From positions 32,667-96,666 of the forward strand of contig CAVRXD010000038.1 in assembly GCA_963725065.1 (NCBI GenBank): a DNA stretch of 64,000 bases. Reading direction: 5' to 3'. Under the pieces are notes generated by a model. It was not told the DNA's origin, did no database searches, and saw nothing but the letters and a program-made list of their open reading frames with translations. This DNA is from VAZQ01 sp963725065 (lineage in GTDB: Bacteria; Pseudomonadota; Alphaproteobacteria; Rhizobiales; Xanthobacteraceae). Shown here piece by piece: positions 54,668-64,000 of this stretch (its first letter is position 1; each line of letters begins with the position of its first letter). Both the position numbers and the translations under genes were made by a program.

Positions 54668-56779
54668 CAGTTGCACTCCCAGGGCGGTGATGACGAGGTC
54701 GATGAGCTTGATGCCGACGAACGGGGCGATGAGGCCGCCGACGCCGTAGATCGAGGAGGTTGCGGCGCAGCATCGCCGCGGCGCTCACGGCCCGGAACTT
54801 CACGCCGCGCAGGGCGAGCGGGATCAGCGCCACGATGATCAGGGCGTTGAAGATGACCGCCGAGAGGATCGCCGAGCGCGGCGAGTCGCAGCTCCATGAT
54901 GTTGAGCGTGTCGAGCGCCGGGAACGACGCCGACGAACATCGCCGGGATGATGGCGAAGTACTTGGCCACGTCGTTGGCGATCGAGAACGTGGTGAGCGA
55001 GCCGCGGGTGATGAGCAGCTGCTTGCCGATCTCGACGATCTCGATGAGCTTCGTCGGGTTCGAGTCGAGGTCGACCATGTTCCCGGCCTCCTTGGCCGCC
55101 TGGGTGCCGGTGTTCATGGCCACGCCGACGTCGGCCTGGGCCAGCGCGGGGGCGTCGTTGGTGCCGTCGCCGGTCATGGCGACGAGGCGGCCGCCGCGCC
55201 TGCTCCTCGCTGATCAGGGCCATCTTGTCCTCGGGCGTGGCCTCGGCCAGGAAGTCGTCGACGCCGGCCTCGTCGGCGATGGCCTGCGCGGTGAGCGGGT
55301 TGTCGCCGGTGATCATCACGGTGCGGATGCCCATGGCGCGGAGCTCGTCGAAGCGCTCGCGCATGCCGGCCTTCACGATGTCCTTGAGGTGGATGACGCC
55401 GAGGACCTGCGGGTGCCCTCGGCTCGACCACGCAGCGGCGTGCCGCCCGCGCGTGGCGATCGCCTCGACCATCGTCGTCGAGCTCGGCGGCGACCGTGCC
55501 GCCCTGCTCGACGACCCAGCGGCTGCACCGAGTCGGCCGCGCCCTTGCGGACCGCAGCGCCGTCGACAGTCGACGCCGCTCATGCGGGTCTGGGCGGTGA
55601 ACGGGCACGAGCTCGGCGCCGTCGAGCGTCGCGCTCGCGCAGGCCGTAGCGCTCCTCGGCCAGCACGACGATCGAGCGGCCCTCGGGCGTCTCGTCGGCC
55701 AGGCTCGAGCAGCTGCGCGGCGTCGGCCAGCTCCTGCTCGGCGACGCCGGCGAGCGGGAGGAACTCGGCGGCCTGGCGGTTGCCGAAGGTGATGGTGCCG
55801 GTCTTGTCGAGCAGCAGCGTGTCGAGCAGTCGCCGGCCGCCTCGACGGCCCGGCCGCGACATGGCCAGCACGTTGCGCTGCACCAGCCGGTCCATGCCGG
55901 CGATGCCGATGGCCGACGAGCAGCGCGCCGATCGTGGTCGGGATCAGGCAGACCAGCAGGGCGACCAGCACGATGATCGGCTGCTCGGCGCCGCGAGTAG
56001 ATGGCGAACGGCTGCAGCGTCACGGTGGCCAGCAGGAAGATGATCGTGAGCCCGGCCAGCAGGATGTTGAGGGCGATCTCGTTCGGCGTCTTCTGCCGCG
56101 TCGGCGCCCTCGACCAGGGCGATCATGCGGTCGAGGAAGGTCTCGCCCGGGCTCGGCGGTGATGCGCACGACGATCTCGGTCGGACAGCACCCGGGTGCC
56201 GCCGGTGACCGCCGAGCGGTCGCCGCCGGACTCGCGGATGACCGGGGCCGACTCGCCGGTGATGGCCGACTCGTCGACCGATGGCGATGCCCTCGATGAT
56301 CTCGCCGTCGCCGGGGATCACCTCGCCGGCCGACGACGACGCACGTCGTCGCCGACGTCGAGCTGCGGACGACGGCACCTCCTCGATGCGTGCCGTCGGC
56401 GCGGCGGCCGTTGGCCACGGTCTCGGCGCGGGTCTTGCGCAGCGTGTCGGCCTGGGCCTTGCCCCGACCCTCGGCCATCGCCTCGGCGAAGTTGGCGAAC
56501 AGCACGGTGAACCAGAGCAACAGCGGCGACGAGCCCGGCGAAGCACGTTCTCGTCGCTGGTCGAGCGAGCCGAGGTCCGCGAAGAACAGGATCGTGGTGA
56601 GCACGCTGCCGATCTCGACGACGAACATCACCGGGTTGCGCGGCCATGGTGCGCGGGTCGAGCTTGACGAAGCTGTCGACGACCGCCGGCCGCACGATCG
56701 CCGGGTCGAACAGCGACGCTCGGTCCGCGCTCGGTCGGGCCTTCGGTCTCGGCGGAGCGGTGGGCGTCGGTGTCATCAT
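54667..56779 (-). CDS. kdpB: KdpB, catalytic P-type ATPase subunit, frameshifted
   Basis: About 704 codons. LFDPAIVRPAVVDSFVKLDP and FVVEIGSVLTTILFFADLG near the start, the phosphorylation motif LLLDKTGTITFGNRQAAEFL, MITGDNPLTAQAIADEAGVD, FLAEATPEDKMALIS, and MTGDGTNDAPALAQADVGVA with AKEAGNMVDLDSNPTKLIEI are all legible across frames. The order of motifs is normal, so the breaks look like sequencing indels rather than decay. Start ATG 56779, 9 bases after the kdpA stop. Confidence 0.9.
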
Positions 56780-56788
56780 CGATGCTCC

Positions 56789-58531
<1,743 letters not shown>

Positions 58532-58532
<1 letters not shown>

Positions 58533-58622
58533 CAGAACTTCTCCGGGAACGACGAGGGCGGCGACGAGGTAGCCGGCGAGCAGGACGGCGAGGACGAGGC
58601 CGATGACGTTGTCGGCGCTCAT
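58532..58622 (-). CDS. kdpF: KdpF, 29-residue membrane peptide (one-base insertion)
   Basis: ATG 58622 starts MSADNVIGLVLAVLLAGYLV, then AALVV. As written the next codons read PGEVL and fuse to KdpA; removing one C from the CCC at about 58,542 gives PEKF followed by TGA, the canonical end of actinobacterial KdpF. KdpF stabilises the KdpABC complex. This gene is a clean demonstration that a one-base insertion, not decay, breaks the reading frames here. Confidence 0.88.
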
Positions 58623-58757
58623 CGCGCGCTGCCTCGGGGCGACCGCGTCGGCTTCCTCGGCCGCCCGCACGATGCGGTCGAGCCCACGGACGTAGGCGAC
58701 GCACAGCGCGAAGAACGCGAGGGTCAAGGCCACGAAGACGACGTCAGCCACATCCAT
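58620..58757 (-). CDS. Small membrane protein preceding kdpF, about 45 aa
   Basis: MDVADVVFVALTLAFFALC then VAYVRGLDRIVRAAEE: one transmembrane helix with a basic cytoplasmic tail. Its reading frame runs into kdpF without a stop; a one-base shift near the end would place a TGA at the kdpF ATG (GATGA). Similar short proteins precede kdpF in other actinobacterial kdp operons as far as I recall; function unknown. Confidence 0.6.
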
Positions 58758-58910
58758 GACCGCAGCTCCTGCTCGTCAACGGCGCGCCACGTGGGCGCCT
58801 CGACGGGATGATGCGGGTGCCGGTGGCTGCCGGGTCTCCTCGACGGCGCTCTTAGCGCCGGAGCGACGCGGCTTAGCGAGCTGTCCTTCACGGTCAGGCC
58901 GCCGCCGGCG

Positions 58911-59594
58911 TCAGGCGCAGCAGGTGTCCCTCGAGGACCTGGCTGTCCAGGCGCGTCGGGCCTCGGCGAGGGCGATCCCGGCGATGGCGAGGCCGGCGAG
59001 CGGATCGGCCCACCACCACCCGAGGACAGCGTTGGCGGTCAGGCCGACGAGCAGCACCCCGGAGAGGAGCGCGGAGAGGTTGTCTGCTTGGCGTCGGCCA
59101 CCGCGGCGGCGGAGCCGAGGGCGGGTGCCAAGGCCAGCTTGGCGCGCGCCAGCGTGGGCATGAGCACGAGCGAGAGGCTGGCCATCACGATGCCGATCAC
59201 GCTGGCGTCAGGCTCCGAGCCGACGCGAGCGCACGGACCGCGACCCACGCCGACGTAGGCCGCGAGGACCGCGCGGAAGCTCACCGTGATGGCTCGGGTG
59301 GCGCGGTGGTCGTCCGCCTGCATGCAGCCTCCGCGTCGCTCTCGGCGCAGGCGCCAGGCGAGGATCAACGCGGCCGACACCTCGATGGCGGAGTCGAACC
59401 CGAAGCCCACCAGGCTCACCGAGCCGCCGCGACCCCAGTGGTGACCGCCACCACGCCCTCGATGCCGTTCCAACCGATCGTTGCGACGTTCAGCCAGCGC
59501 GCGCGGCACCAACGGCGCCACGACTGGGTGCGCGGGAGGATGCGCGGGAGGATGCGACCGGCGCGTGCAGGTGGTCGTGATCAGTGACGGCCAT
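58911..59594 (-). CDS. Cation efflux transporter (CDF-like), about 227 aa, frameshifted
   Basis: ATG 59594 overlaps the regulator's 3' end and starts MAVTDHDHLHAP, a His-rich metal-binding leader. Helices recovered across frames: WLNVATIGWNGIEGVVAVTT, GSVSLVGFGFDSAIEVSAAL (with FDS/E metal site), EPDASVIGIVMASLSLVLMP and LLSGVLLVGLTANAVLGWWW, then ADPLAGLAIAGIALAEARRA and a CC near the stop at 58911-58913. The arrangement cmtR-type regulator plus cation transporter implies efflux of Cd, Pb or Zn; the metal is inferred. Confidence 0.82.
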
Positions 59595-59919
59595 CGAGGT
59601 CCTCGTGGTGCGCATCGACGTGGAGCTCGATGTCGACCAGGTCATGGAGGGCGTGCACGAGGCGCGGGGAGGCGAGCTCGTAGCGAACCTGCCGTCCCTC
59701 ACGCTCGGAGCGGACCAGCCCGCACCCGCGCAGGCACGCGAGGTGGTTGGAGATGTTGGAGCGACCGACGCCGATGGACTCAGCCAGGTCGGCGGGGTAC
59801 GCGGCGCCGTCGAGGAGCTGCACGAGGATCTGGCGGCGGGTGGGGTCGGCGAGGGCGGTGCCGACCCGTTCGAGGGTGTCGAGGCTCGTGGCGAGCCGTG
59901 GCCATGCCGCATGATACAT
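59581..59919 (-). CDS. ArsR-family metal-responsive repressor, CmtR-like, 112 aa
   Basis: Intact reading frame, one of the very few right of 48 kb. Winged helix: ERVGTALADPTRRQILVQLL, DLAESIGVGRSNISNHLACL with two Cys in HLACLRGCGLV at the positions of the Cd/Pb-binding Cys57 and Cys61 of CmtR. The third CmtR ligand, a C-terminal Cys, is missing; instead there is a His-rich tail (VDAHHEDLDGRH), which may alter metal choice. Transcribed with the CDF gene and probably autoregulated through the palindrome over its start. Confidence 0.88.
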   Translation of the reverse strand: MYHAAWPRLATSLDTLERVGTALADPTRRQILVQLLDGAAYPADLAESIGVGRSNISNHLACLRGCGLVRSEREGRQVRYELASPRLVHALHDLVDIELHVDAHHEDLDGRH

Positions 59920-59931
59920 CCATGGATGAAT
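59914..59931. promoter_or_regulatory. Palindromic operator for the CmtR-like repressor
   Basis: ATACATCCATGGATGAAT is an 18-base near-perfect palindrome with a perfect core CATCCATGGATG (59917-59928). It covers the start codon region of the repressor and lies 18 bases before the start of the divergent aldo/keto reductase, as expected for an ArsR-family operator. Confidence 0.65.
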
Positions 59932-59948
59932 TCACAGCAACCTGAACC

Positions 59949-60940
59949 ATGGCGGACGTACGGTGCGCCGTGGAACGACGGCGGCTCGGTCGCACGGAGC
60001 ACGACGTCGAGCGTCGCGATCCTCGGCGGTGCCGCCTTCTGGGCCACGGCATCGGCCGAAGGACGCCCGACCGGCCTTCGAGCTGGCGCTCGACGCGGGC
60101 GTCAACCACCTCGACATCGCGCCGCAGTACGGCAACGCCGAGCGGGCCGTCGGCCCCTGGTGCCGGCCGTGCGCGAGCGGCTCTTCGTCGCCGGCAAGAC
60201 GCTCCGCTCGAACCCCGACGGCGTGGAGGCGCAGTTCGACGACACGCGACGTCTGCTGGGCTGCGAGGTGCTCGACCTGTACCAGGCCCACGGGGTCACC
60301 GACCTCCCGGCGCTCGACACGCGCGCCGGTGGCCATCGATCGGATCATCGCGCTCCGCGACCGTGGCGCCATCACGCTTCGCCGGCATCACCGGCCACGA
60401 CCTCACCGCGCCGGCCACCTTCAGCGAGGCCCTGCGCCGATGGGATCTCGACACGGTCATGTTCCCCGTGGCTATCCGCGACTGTGGGCCGATCCCGTCT
60501 ACCGCGCCGACGCCGAGGCGCTGCTCGCCACGTGCAGGAGCGCGACCTCGGTGTCATGGCGATCAAGGCCGTCGCCCGGCGTCCTGGACCGACGGGCGCC
60601 CGCTCGCCGCGTCGCTGCCGGCGACCCCGCCACCGACGCGCGCTGGGCCGACTCGTGGTACGAACCGGTCAGCGGCGACGCCATCCGCGAGGCGTGCCGT
60701 TCGCGGCTCTCCACGCCGGGGTGCACACGCTCTGCACGCCCGGCGACACGGGGCTTGCTCCCCGACGTGCTCACGGCCGCCACCGCCTACCGCGCGCCGC
60801 CGCCGACGTGCCGCGACGTAGCCGTGGCGGCAATGGCCGACGAAGCCGGTGATCTTCCCCATCCCTCGCGAGGGTGGCGGTCAGCAGCCGAGCTCGGCAG
60901 CCTGGGCCGCCGAGCGACCGCGCCGACCCGCGGTGACCGC
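59949..60940 (+). CDS. Aldo/keto reductase family protein, frameshifted
   Basis: NAD(P)H-dependent oxidoreductase fold. VERRRLGRTEHDV then SVAILGGAAFWA in the next frame; DIAPQYGNAERAVGP supplies the catalytic Asp and Tyr; RRLLGCEVLDLYQAHGVTDL, LRRWDLDTVMFPV and GVHTLCTPGD follow; near the end EPVIFPIPRE. The stop is uncertain because of indels (placed at about 60,940). It is divergent from the cmtR-like gene and shares the palindrome region, so it might be under the same control. Confidence 0.78.
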
Positions 60941-62167
60941 GGCGGGCGCGCGGGGGCGCCACGCGACGGCTCATCGACGGGCGACCAGTGTCGGCCCGGC
61001 AACGCGGCGGCCACCGCTGACAGCGCACATCGACGAGCCATCGGCCACCCTCGTGCATCGCCTGCAGCACGGCACCCGCCGCGACCACCCGGTGATCGGG
61101 TCGGCCACCGCGTCGGCGCAGAACAGCGGGCCGTGCCGTCGTCGACCACGAGGCCGCCGGCCACCGCGGCGTCGTCTCCGAAGGCCACCCAGCTCGTCCG
61201 GCTCCCGTCCCGCCCGTGGCCGGTGATCGACACCCAGACCGAGGGCCCGTGCCCGAGACCACCGGTCGGCGTCGATCCGGAGGTGCTCGAGGGCCCGCGG
61301 CCGCGACGCCTCGATCACGACGTCGGCACCAGCGCGAGAAGTCGCGCGAGCCCGGCGACGGCCGGCGAAGGCGACAGGTCGACCGCCACCGACGCTTGCC
61401 CGCGGTTGAGCAGGTCGAAGAAGCGGGTGGCCCACGGCGCGCACCGTCGGGACGGCGGCCGACTCCACCTTCACCACCCGGTGCTCCGGCGGCCTCCAAC
61501 AGGAGAGCCCGGCAGAGCGGACCCGCCCACAGCGAACCGAGCTCGACGACGACCGTCTCCGCCAGGGTGGGCGTGGGACGGGCCGCGCCCAACGAGCGAC
61601 GTAGCACGGGTCGGCGCAGCGTGGCACCGGCCGGGTCCAGCCTCACCCAGGCGCGCGACCGGAAGGCCCAGCAGACGACCGTGGTCGACCACCTCGCCCC
61701 ACGAACGGCCGCTCACCGCCACGCTGATCGCTCGCCACGGGTCGTCGGGCGGCCCCTCGAGTCGAACGATGCGGGCACGAGCGCCACGTCGTCGGCGCGC
61801 GAGCGACACCGCGACCCACCCGTCACGGGCGGGAAGGAGGCGGGTGGCGCCCCCCACGCTGATGGGACCACGCCGGTGGAGGCCCGCGATCGCGGCCGGC
61901 CCAAGAGGGCCAGGGGGTCGACGTCGAGCTCAGCGCCCACTGCCCCCGCCGCCCGCGGGTCAGCTCCTCGCCAAGAGCGGTCAGGCGGGTCACGAGGCGC
62001 GGCGGCGGTCCCAGCGGCTCACCATCGGGGCGTCCGGTGAGCGCCATGGCACCGCTCGCCGCCCATGCTTCGAGCTCGACGCGTGGATCCAGCGTGGTTC
62101 GGCGATCGGTGAGGGCGTGCACGGTGCGACAATGATCGCCCGCCACCCGGCGGTCCGTCTCCGCCAT
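60881..62167 (-). CDS. CoA transferase, CaiB/BaiF family with permuted layout, frameshifted
   Basis: About 429 codons. The N-terminal 190 residues resemble a partial CaiB C-terminal lobe: AWAASGAMALTGRPDGEPLG, GGATRLLPARDGWVAVSLAR and GLPVARLGEA. Then comes the usual CaiB N-terminus: VVELGSLWAGPLCRALLLEA with VVKVES, VIEASRPRALEHLRIDAD and AVLQAMHEGGRWLVDVALS. This order is the reverse of standard family III CoA transferases. Start ATG 62167 lies inside a CCATGG shared with the divergent enoyl-CoA hydratase. Likely acyl-CoA metabolism; substrate unknown. Confidence 0.75.
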
Positions 62168-63141
62168 GGCTGCGCCTCTCACGCTCCTCGGCGACCTGGT
62201 CGCCTCCGCCCGATCGGGCGGTGTGCCGCCCGTGGAGGTCTGGCCACCAGGGATGGTCGCTGTCGACCTCGACCTCCCGGTGGTCGACGTGCCAAGCTCT
62301 GCCGTGGCGGTGGCCGGCTGTCGTCGTCGGCGTTGCTCCGAGCCGGTCCGAGGTGGCAGATCACGCGACGTGCGACGTCGTGGTGGGGGCCGACGGCGAC
62401 GACCTCGCTGCCATCGCGGGCAACCGTCGCGTCCAACCCGCTGGCGTCGACCTCGCTGACGACCCTGCTGCGCGTGGCTGGTGTTCGAGCCGCGTCCGAG
62501 GGTTTGCTGCTCGATATCCGCGGTGTACTCCGCGCTCCAGGCCGGCCCCGAGTTCGCGGCGTGGCGAGCGGCCGCCCGGTCAGGGAGCGCTCGACGCCGG
62601 CCGTCCGTCGTCCGTGTCGAGCGGACGGCGACGAGCTGCGCATCGAGCTCGACCGCCCGGAAGTGCGCAACGCCCTCGGGGTACAGCTCCGTGACCAGCT
62701 GGTCGAGGCCTTCGCCGTCGCGGAGGCCGATCCCACGCTGCGGGTCGTGCTCTCCGGTGCCGGTCCGTCGTTCTGCAGCGGCGGCGACCTCGACGAGTTC
62801 GGGTCGTTCCCGATCCGCCACCGCGCACGTCGTCCGCCTCGCCCGCAGCATCGGTGCGGTGTTGAACGAGCTCGCGCGATCGCACGACCGTCCACCTCCA
62901 CGGCGCGTGCGACGGCTCCGGCGTCGAGCTCCCCGCCTTCGGCGGTCGAGTGACCGCCGCCGCCGACACGACCGTCGCCCTCCCCGAGCTCGGCCTCGGG
63001 CTCATCCCCGGTGCCGGCGGCACGATCAGCCTGCCCCGTCGCATCGGCCGCCACCGCACCGCCTGGCTGGCCCTGACGCAACAGCCCATCGACGCGGCCA
63101 CCGCACGGGAGTGGGGCCTCGTCGACGAGCTCCAAGCCTGA
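62166..63141 (+). CDS. Enoyl-CoA hydratase/isomerase family protein, frameshifted
   Basis: Crotonase fold preceded by an about 140-residue extension (MAAPLTLLGDLVASARSGGV). Crotonase motifs across frames: LRIELDRPEVRNALGVQLRD, RVVLSGAGPSFCSGGDLDEF (oxyanion hole), VHLHGACDGSGVELPAFGGR and ALPELGLGLIPGAGGTISLP with the usual second Glu. The protein ends REWGLVDELQA at TGA 63139-63141. Divergent from and probably functionally linked to the CoA transferase. The start is tentative. Confidence 0.78.
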
Positions 63142-63239
63142 TCGAGCCCCACAGCCCAGTCACCTCACCGATGACCCCCATCTGAAATCGATATGGCCAC
63201 TCGCTTCTCTTTCTGTGATGGCGATGGCACCCTGGCTCC

Positions 63240-63624
63240 ATGCGCCTTCGACGACTCGACCGGCGGCCCTTCGGCTCCAGGACCTCGGCTACCCGCTCGC
63301 CGCCGAACGCCTGTCGGCGGCCGGCACCCTGCTGCACCTCGACGCCGGCGCCGTGCTGTGCGAGGAGGGCGAACCGTGGCACCCAGGCGTTCCTCATCCT
63401 CGAGGGCGAGGCGGAGGTCCACCTCGCCGACGACCAGGTGATGGTCGGTGCCGGCGACGTGGTCGGCGAGCTGGCCACGCTCGACTCGCACCGCAGGCGC
63501 AACGCGACCCGTCGTGGCCGCCGGCCCCATCAAGGTCCTCGTGTACGACGTCCGGACCTATCGGGCGCTGGCCCAGGTCGACGACCTGCGCAGCCGCCTG
63601 GTGCCCGAGCGCACCGTGGCCTGA
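63240..63624 (+). CDS. Cyclic-nucleotide-binding domain protein, about 128 aa, frameshifted
   Basis: Single cNMP-binding beta-barrel: LRLQDLGYPLAAERLSAAGT, LDAGAVLCEEGEPWH, AFLILEGEAEVHLADDQVMV, GAGDVVGELATLDSHRRRNA and IKVLVYDVRTYRALAQV. The phosphate-binding-cassette position reads GELATLDSHRRRNAT, roughly as expected. No DNA-binding domain is attached, so it may be a ligand-binding partner. Two one-base shifts are needed. Start ATG 63240 fits best. Confidence 0.75.
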
Positions 63625-63689
63625 CCCCTCGGTGGTCCCGGGCGTCGCCACCCGCGCCGTCTGACAGTCCGAGGCCTGCGCACCTGGAC

Positions 63690-64000
63690 CCGTCACCCGG
63701 CTGATCCGCCTTGCCCGGCGGCGGGCCTCCTCGTGCTCGCGGTCAGCCTCGCGATCACGCTCGCGTACCCGGACGCCGCAAGGGACGCGTCGGCAGACCT
63801 CGTCGCGCTCGTCACCTCAACCTCCCGGGAGCTCTCGTGCGGGCTCTGGTCGGCGCCGTGCAGCTCCTCGCCCTCCTCACCCCCGTCGTTCTCGTGGCGA
63901 TCGTGGTGCGGTGGAAGCGGCCGATGCAGGTCACCGTCGCCGTGGTCGCCGGCGCCATCGCGGGCTCGGTGCCGCGCTCGGGCAGCACTGGCTCGACGAC
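63690..64000 (+). CDS. Membrane protein, 5' part only
   Basis: Open sequence after 63,690 encodes several hydrophobic helices: GLLVLAVSLAITLAYPDAA, ALVGAVQLLALLTPVVLVAI and VTVAVVAGAIAGSV, with VVRWKRPM between the last two. The gene runs off the right edge and has at least two frame breaks, so neither start nor family can be fixed. Confidence 0.45.

Overview
This 64 kb window is two unrelated pieces of DNA joined near position 48,005. Bases 1 to about 48,005 come from an alphaproteobacterium, most likely a Hyphomicrobiales (Rhizobiales) member of the Bradyrhizobiaceae/Xanthobacteraceae type. The evidence is the small marker families DUF2093, DUF4170 and DUF6101, a HisZ-HisG pair, the pmbA-cysQ-DUF4170-DUF374-waaA-lpxK gene order, and REP-like palindromes familiar from Bradyrhizobium/Rhodopseudomonas-type genomes. 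Bases from about 48,005 to 64,000 are actinobacterial (kdpFABC with KdpDE, a KimA-like potassium permease, a CmtR-like regulator, acyl-CoA metabolism; possibly Acidimicrobiia). Nearly every gene there is split by one-base frameshifts. The abrupt change in lineage and frameshift rate, with a recombinase cut on one side and KdpE cut on the other, suggests an assembly chimera rather than a transferred island.

Left part. 0-4 kb: end of lspA, a secreted hypothetical, and a pair of M16 peptidase-family genes. 4.0-4.3 kb: a nest of palindromic repeats. 4.3-16.8 kb: arfB, mutL, a frameshifted TAXI receptor, a chromate-transporter-family gene, five TctC/Bug-type solute receptors (four in tandem), rsmD, rluB and tadA. 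16.8-26.2 kb: a small secreted protein, patatin, APH-like kinase, haloacetate-dehalogenase-like hydrolase, purD, another TctC receptor, a cupin, xseA, a MetE-like protein and DUF2093. 26.3-31.8 kb: a tightly overlapping minus-strand operon for lipid A/Kdo assembly (waaA, lpxK, DUF374 acyltransferase) with cysQ, DUF4170 and pmbA. 32-38.1 kb: DUF6101, GFA-family protein, ubiA, a secreted hypothetical, rsmE, hisZ and hisG. 38.3-42.7 kb: three more tandem TctC receptors and thrC. 42.7-47.6 kb: gtrA, a polyprenyl-sugar-type glycosyltransferase, a ChbG-like deacetylase, DUF2076 and an MFS transporter. 47.6-48.0 kb: phased TGTCGG repeats and the first about 70 codons of a tyrosine recombinase.

Right part. 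The minus strand carries kdpF-A-B-C (58.6 to 54.0 kb) and kdpD-kdpE (51.2 to 48.0 kb). Between them on the plus strand lie a stand-alone DUF4118-GAF protein and a KimA-like potassium transporter, so this is a two-system potassium uptake locus. It is followed by a cation efflux gene with its CmtR-like repressor and a clear operator palindrome, an aldo/keto reductase, a CoA transferase of permuted layout divergent from an enoyl-CoA hydratase, a cyclic-nucleotide-binding-domain protein and a truncated membrane protein.

Two themes stand out. First, eight TctC/Bug receptors lie within 37 kb with no TctA/TctB membrane genes nearby. Second, a family of TA-bounded, asymmetrically bulged hairpins occurs as inverted pairs separated by exactly 14 bases. 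It is found at three places, and at two of them the repeat end supplies the TAG stop codon of the neighbouring gene.
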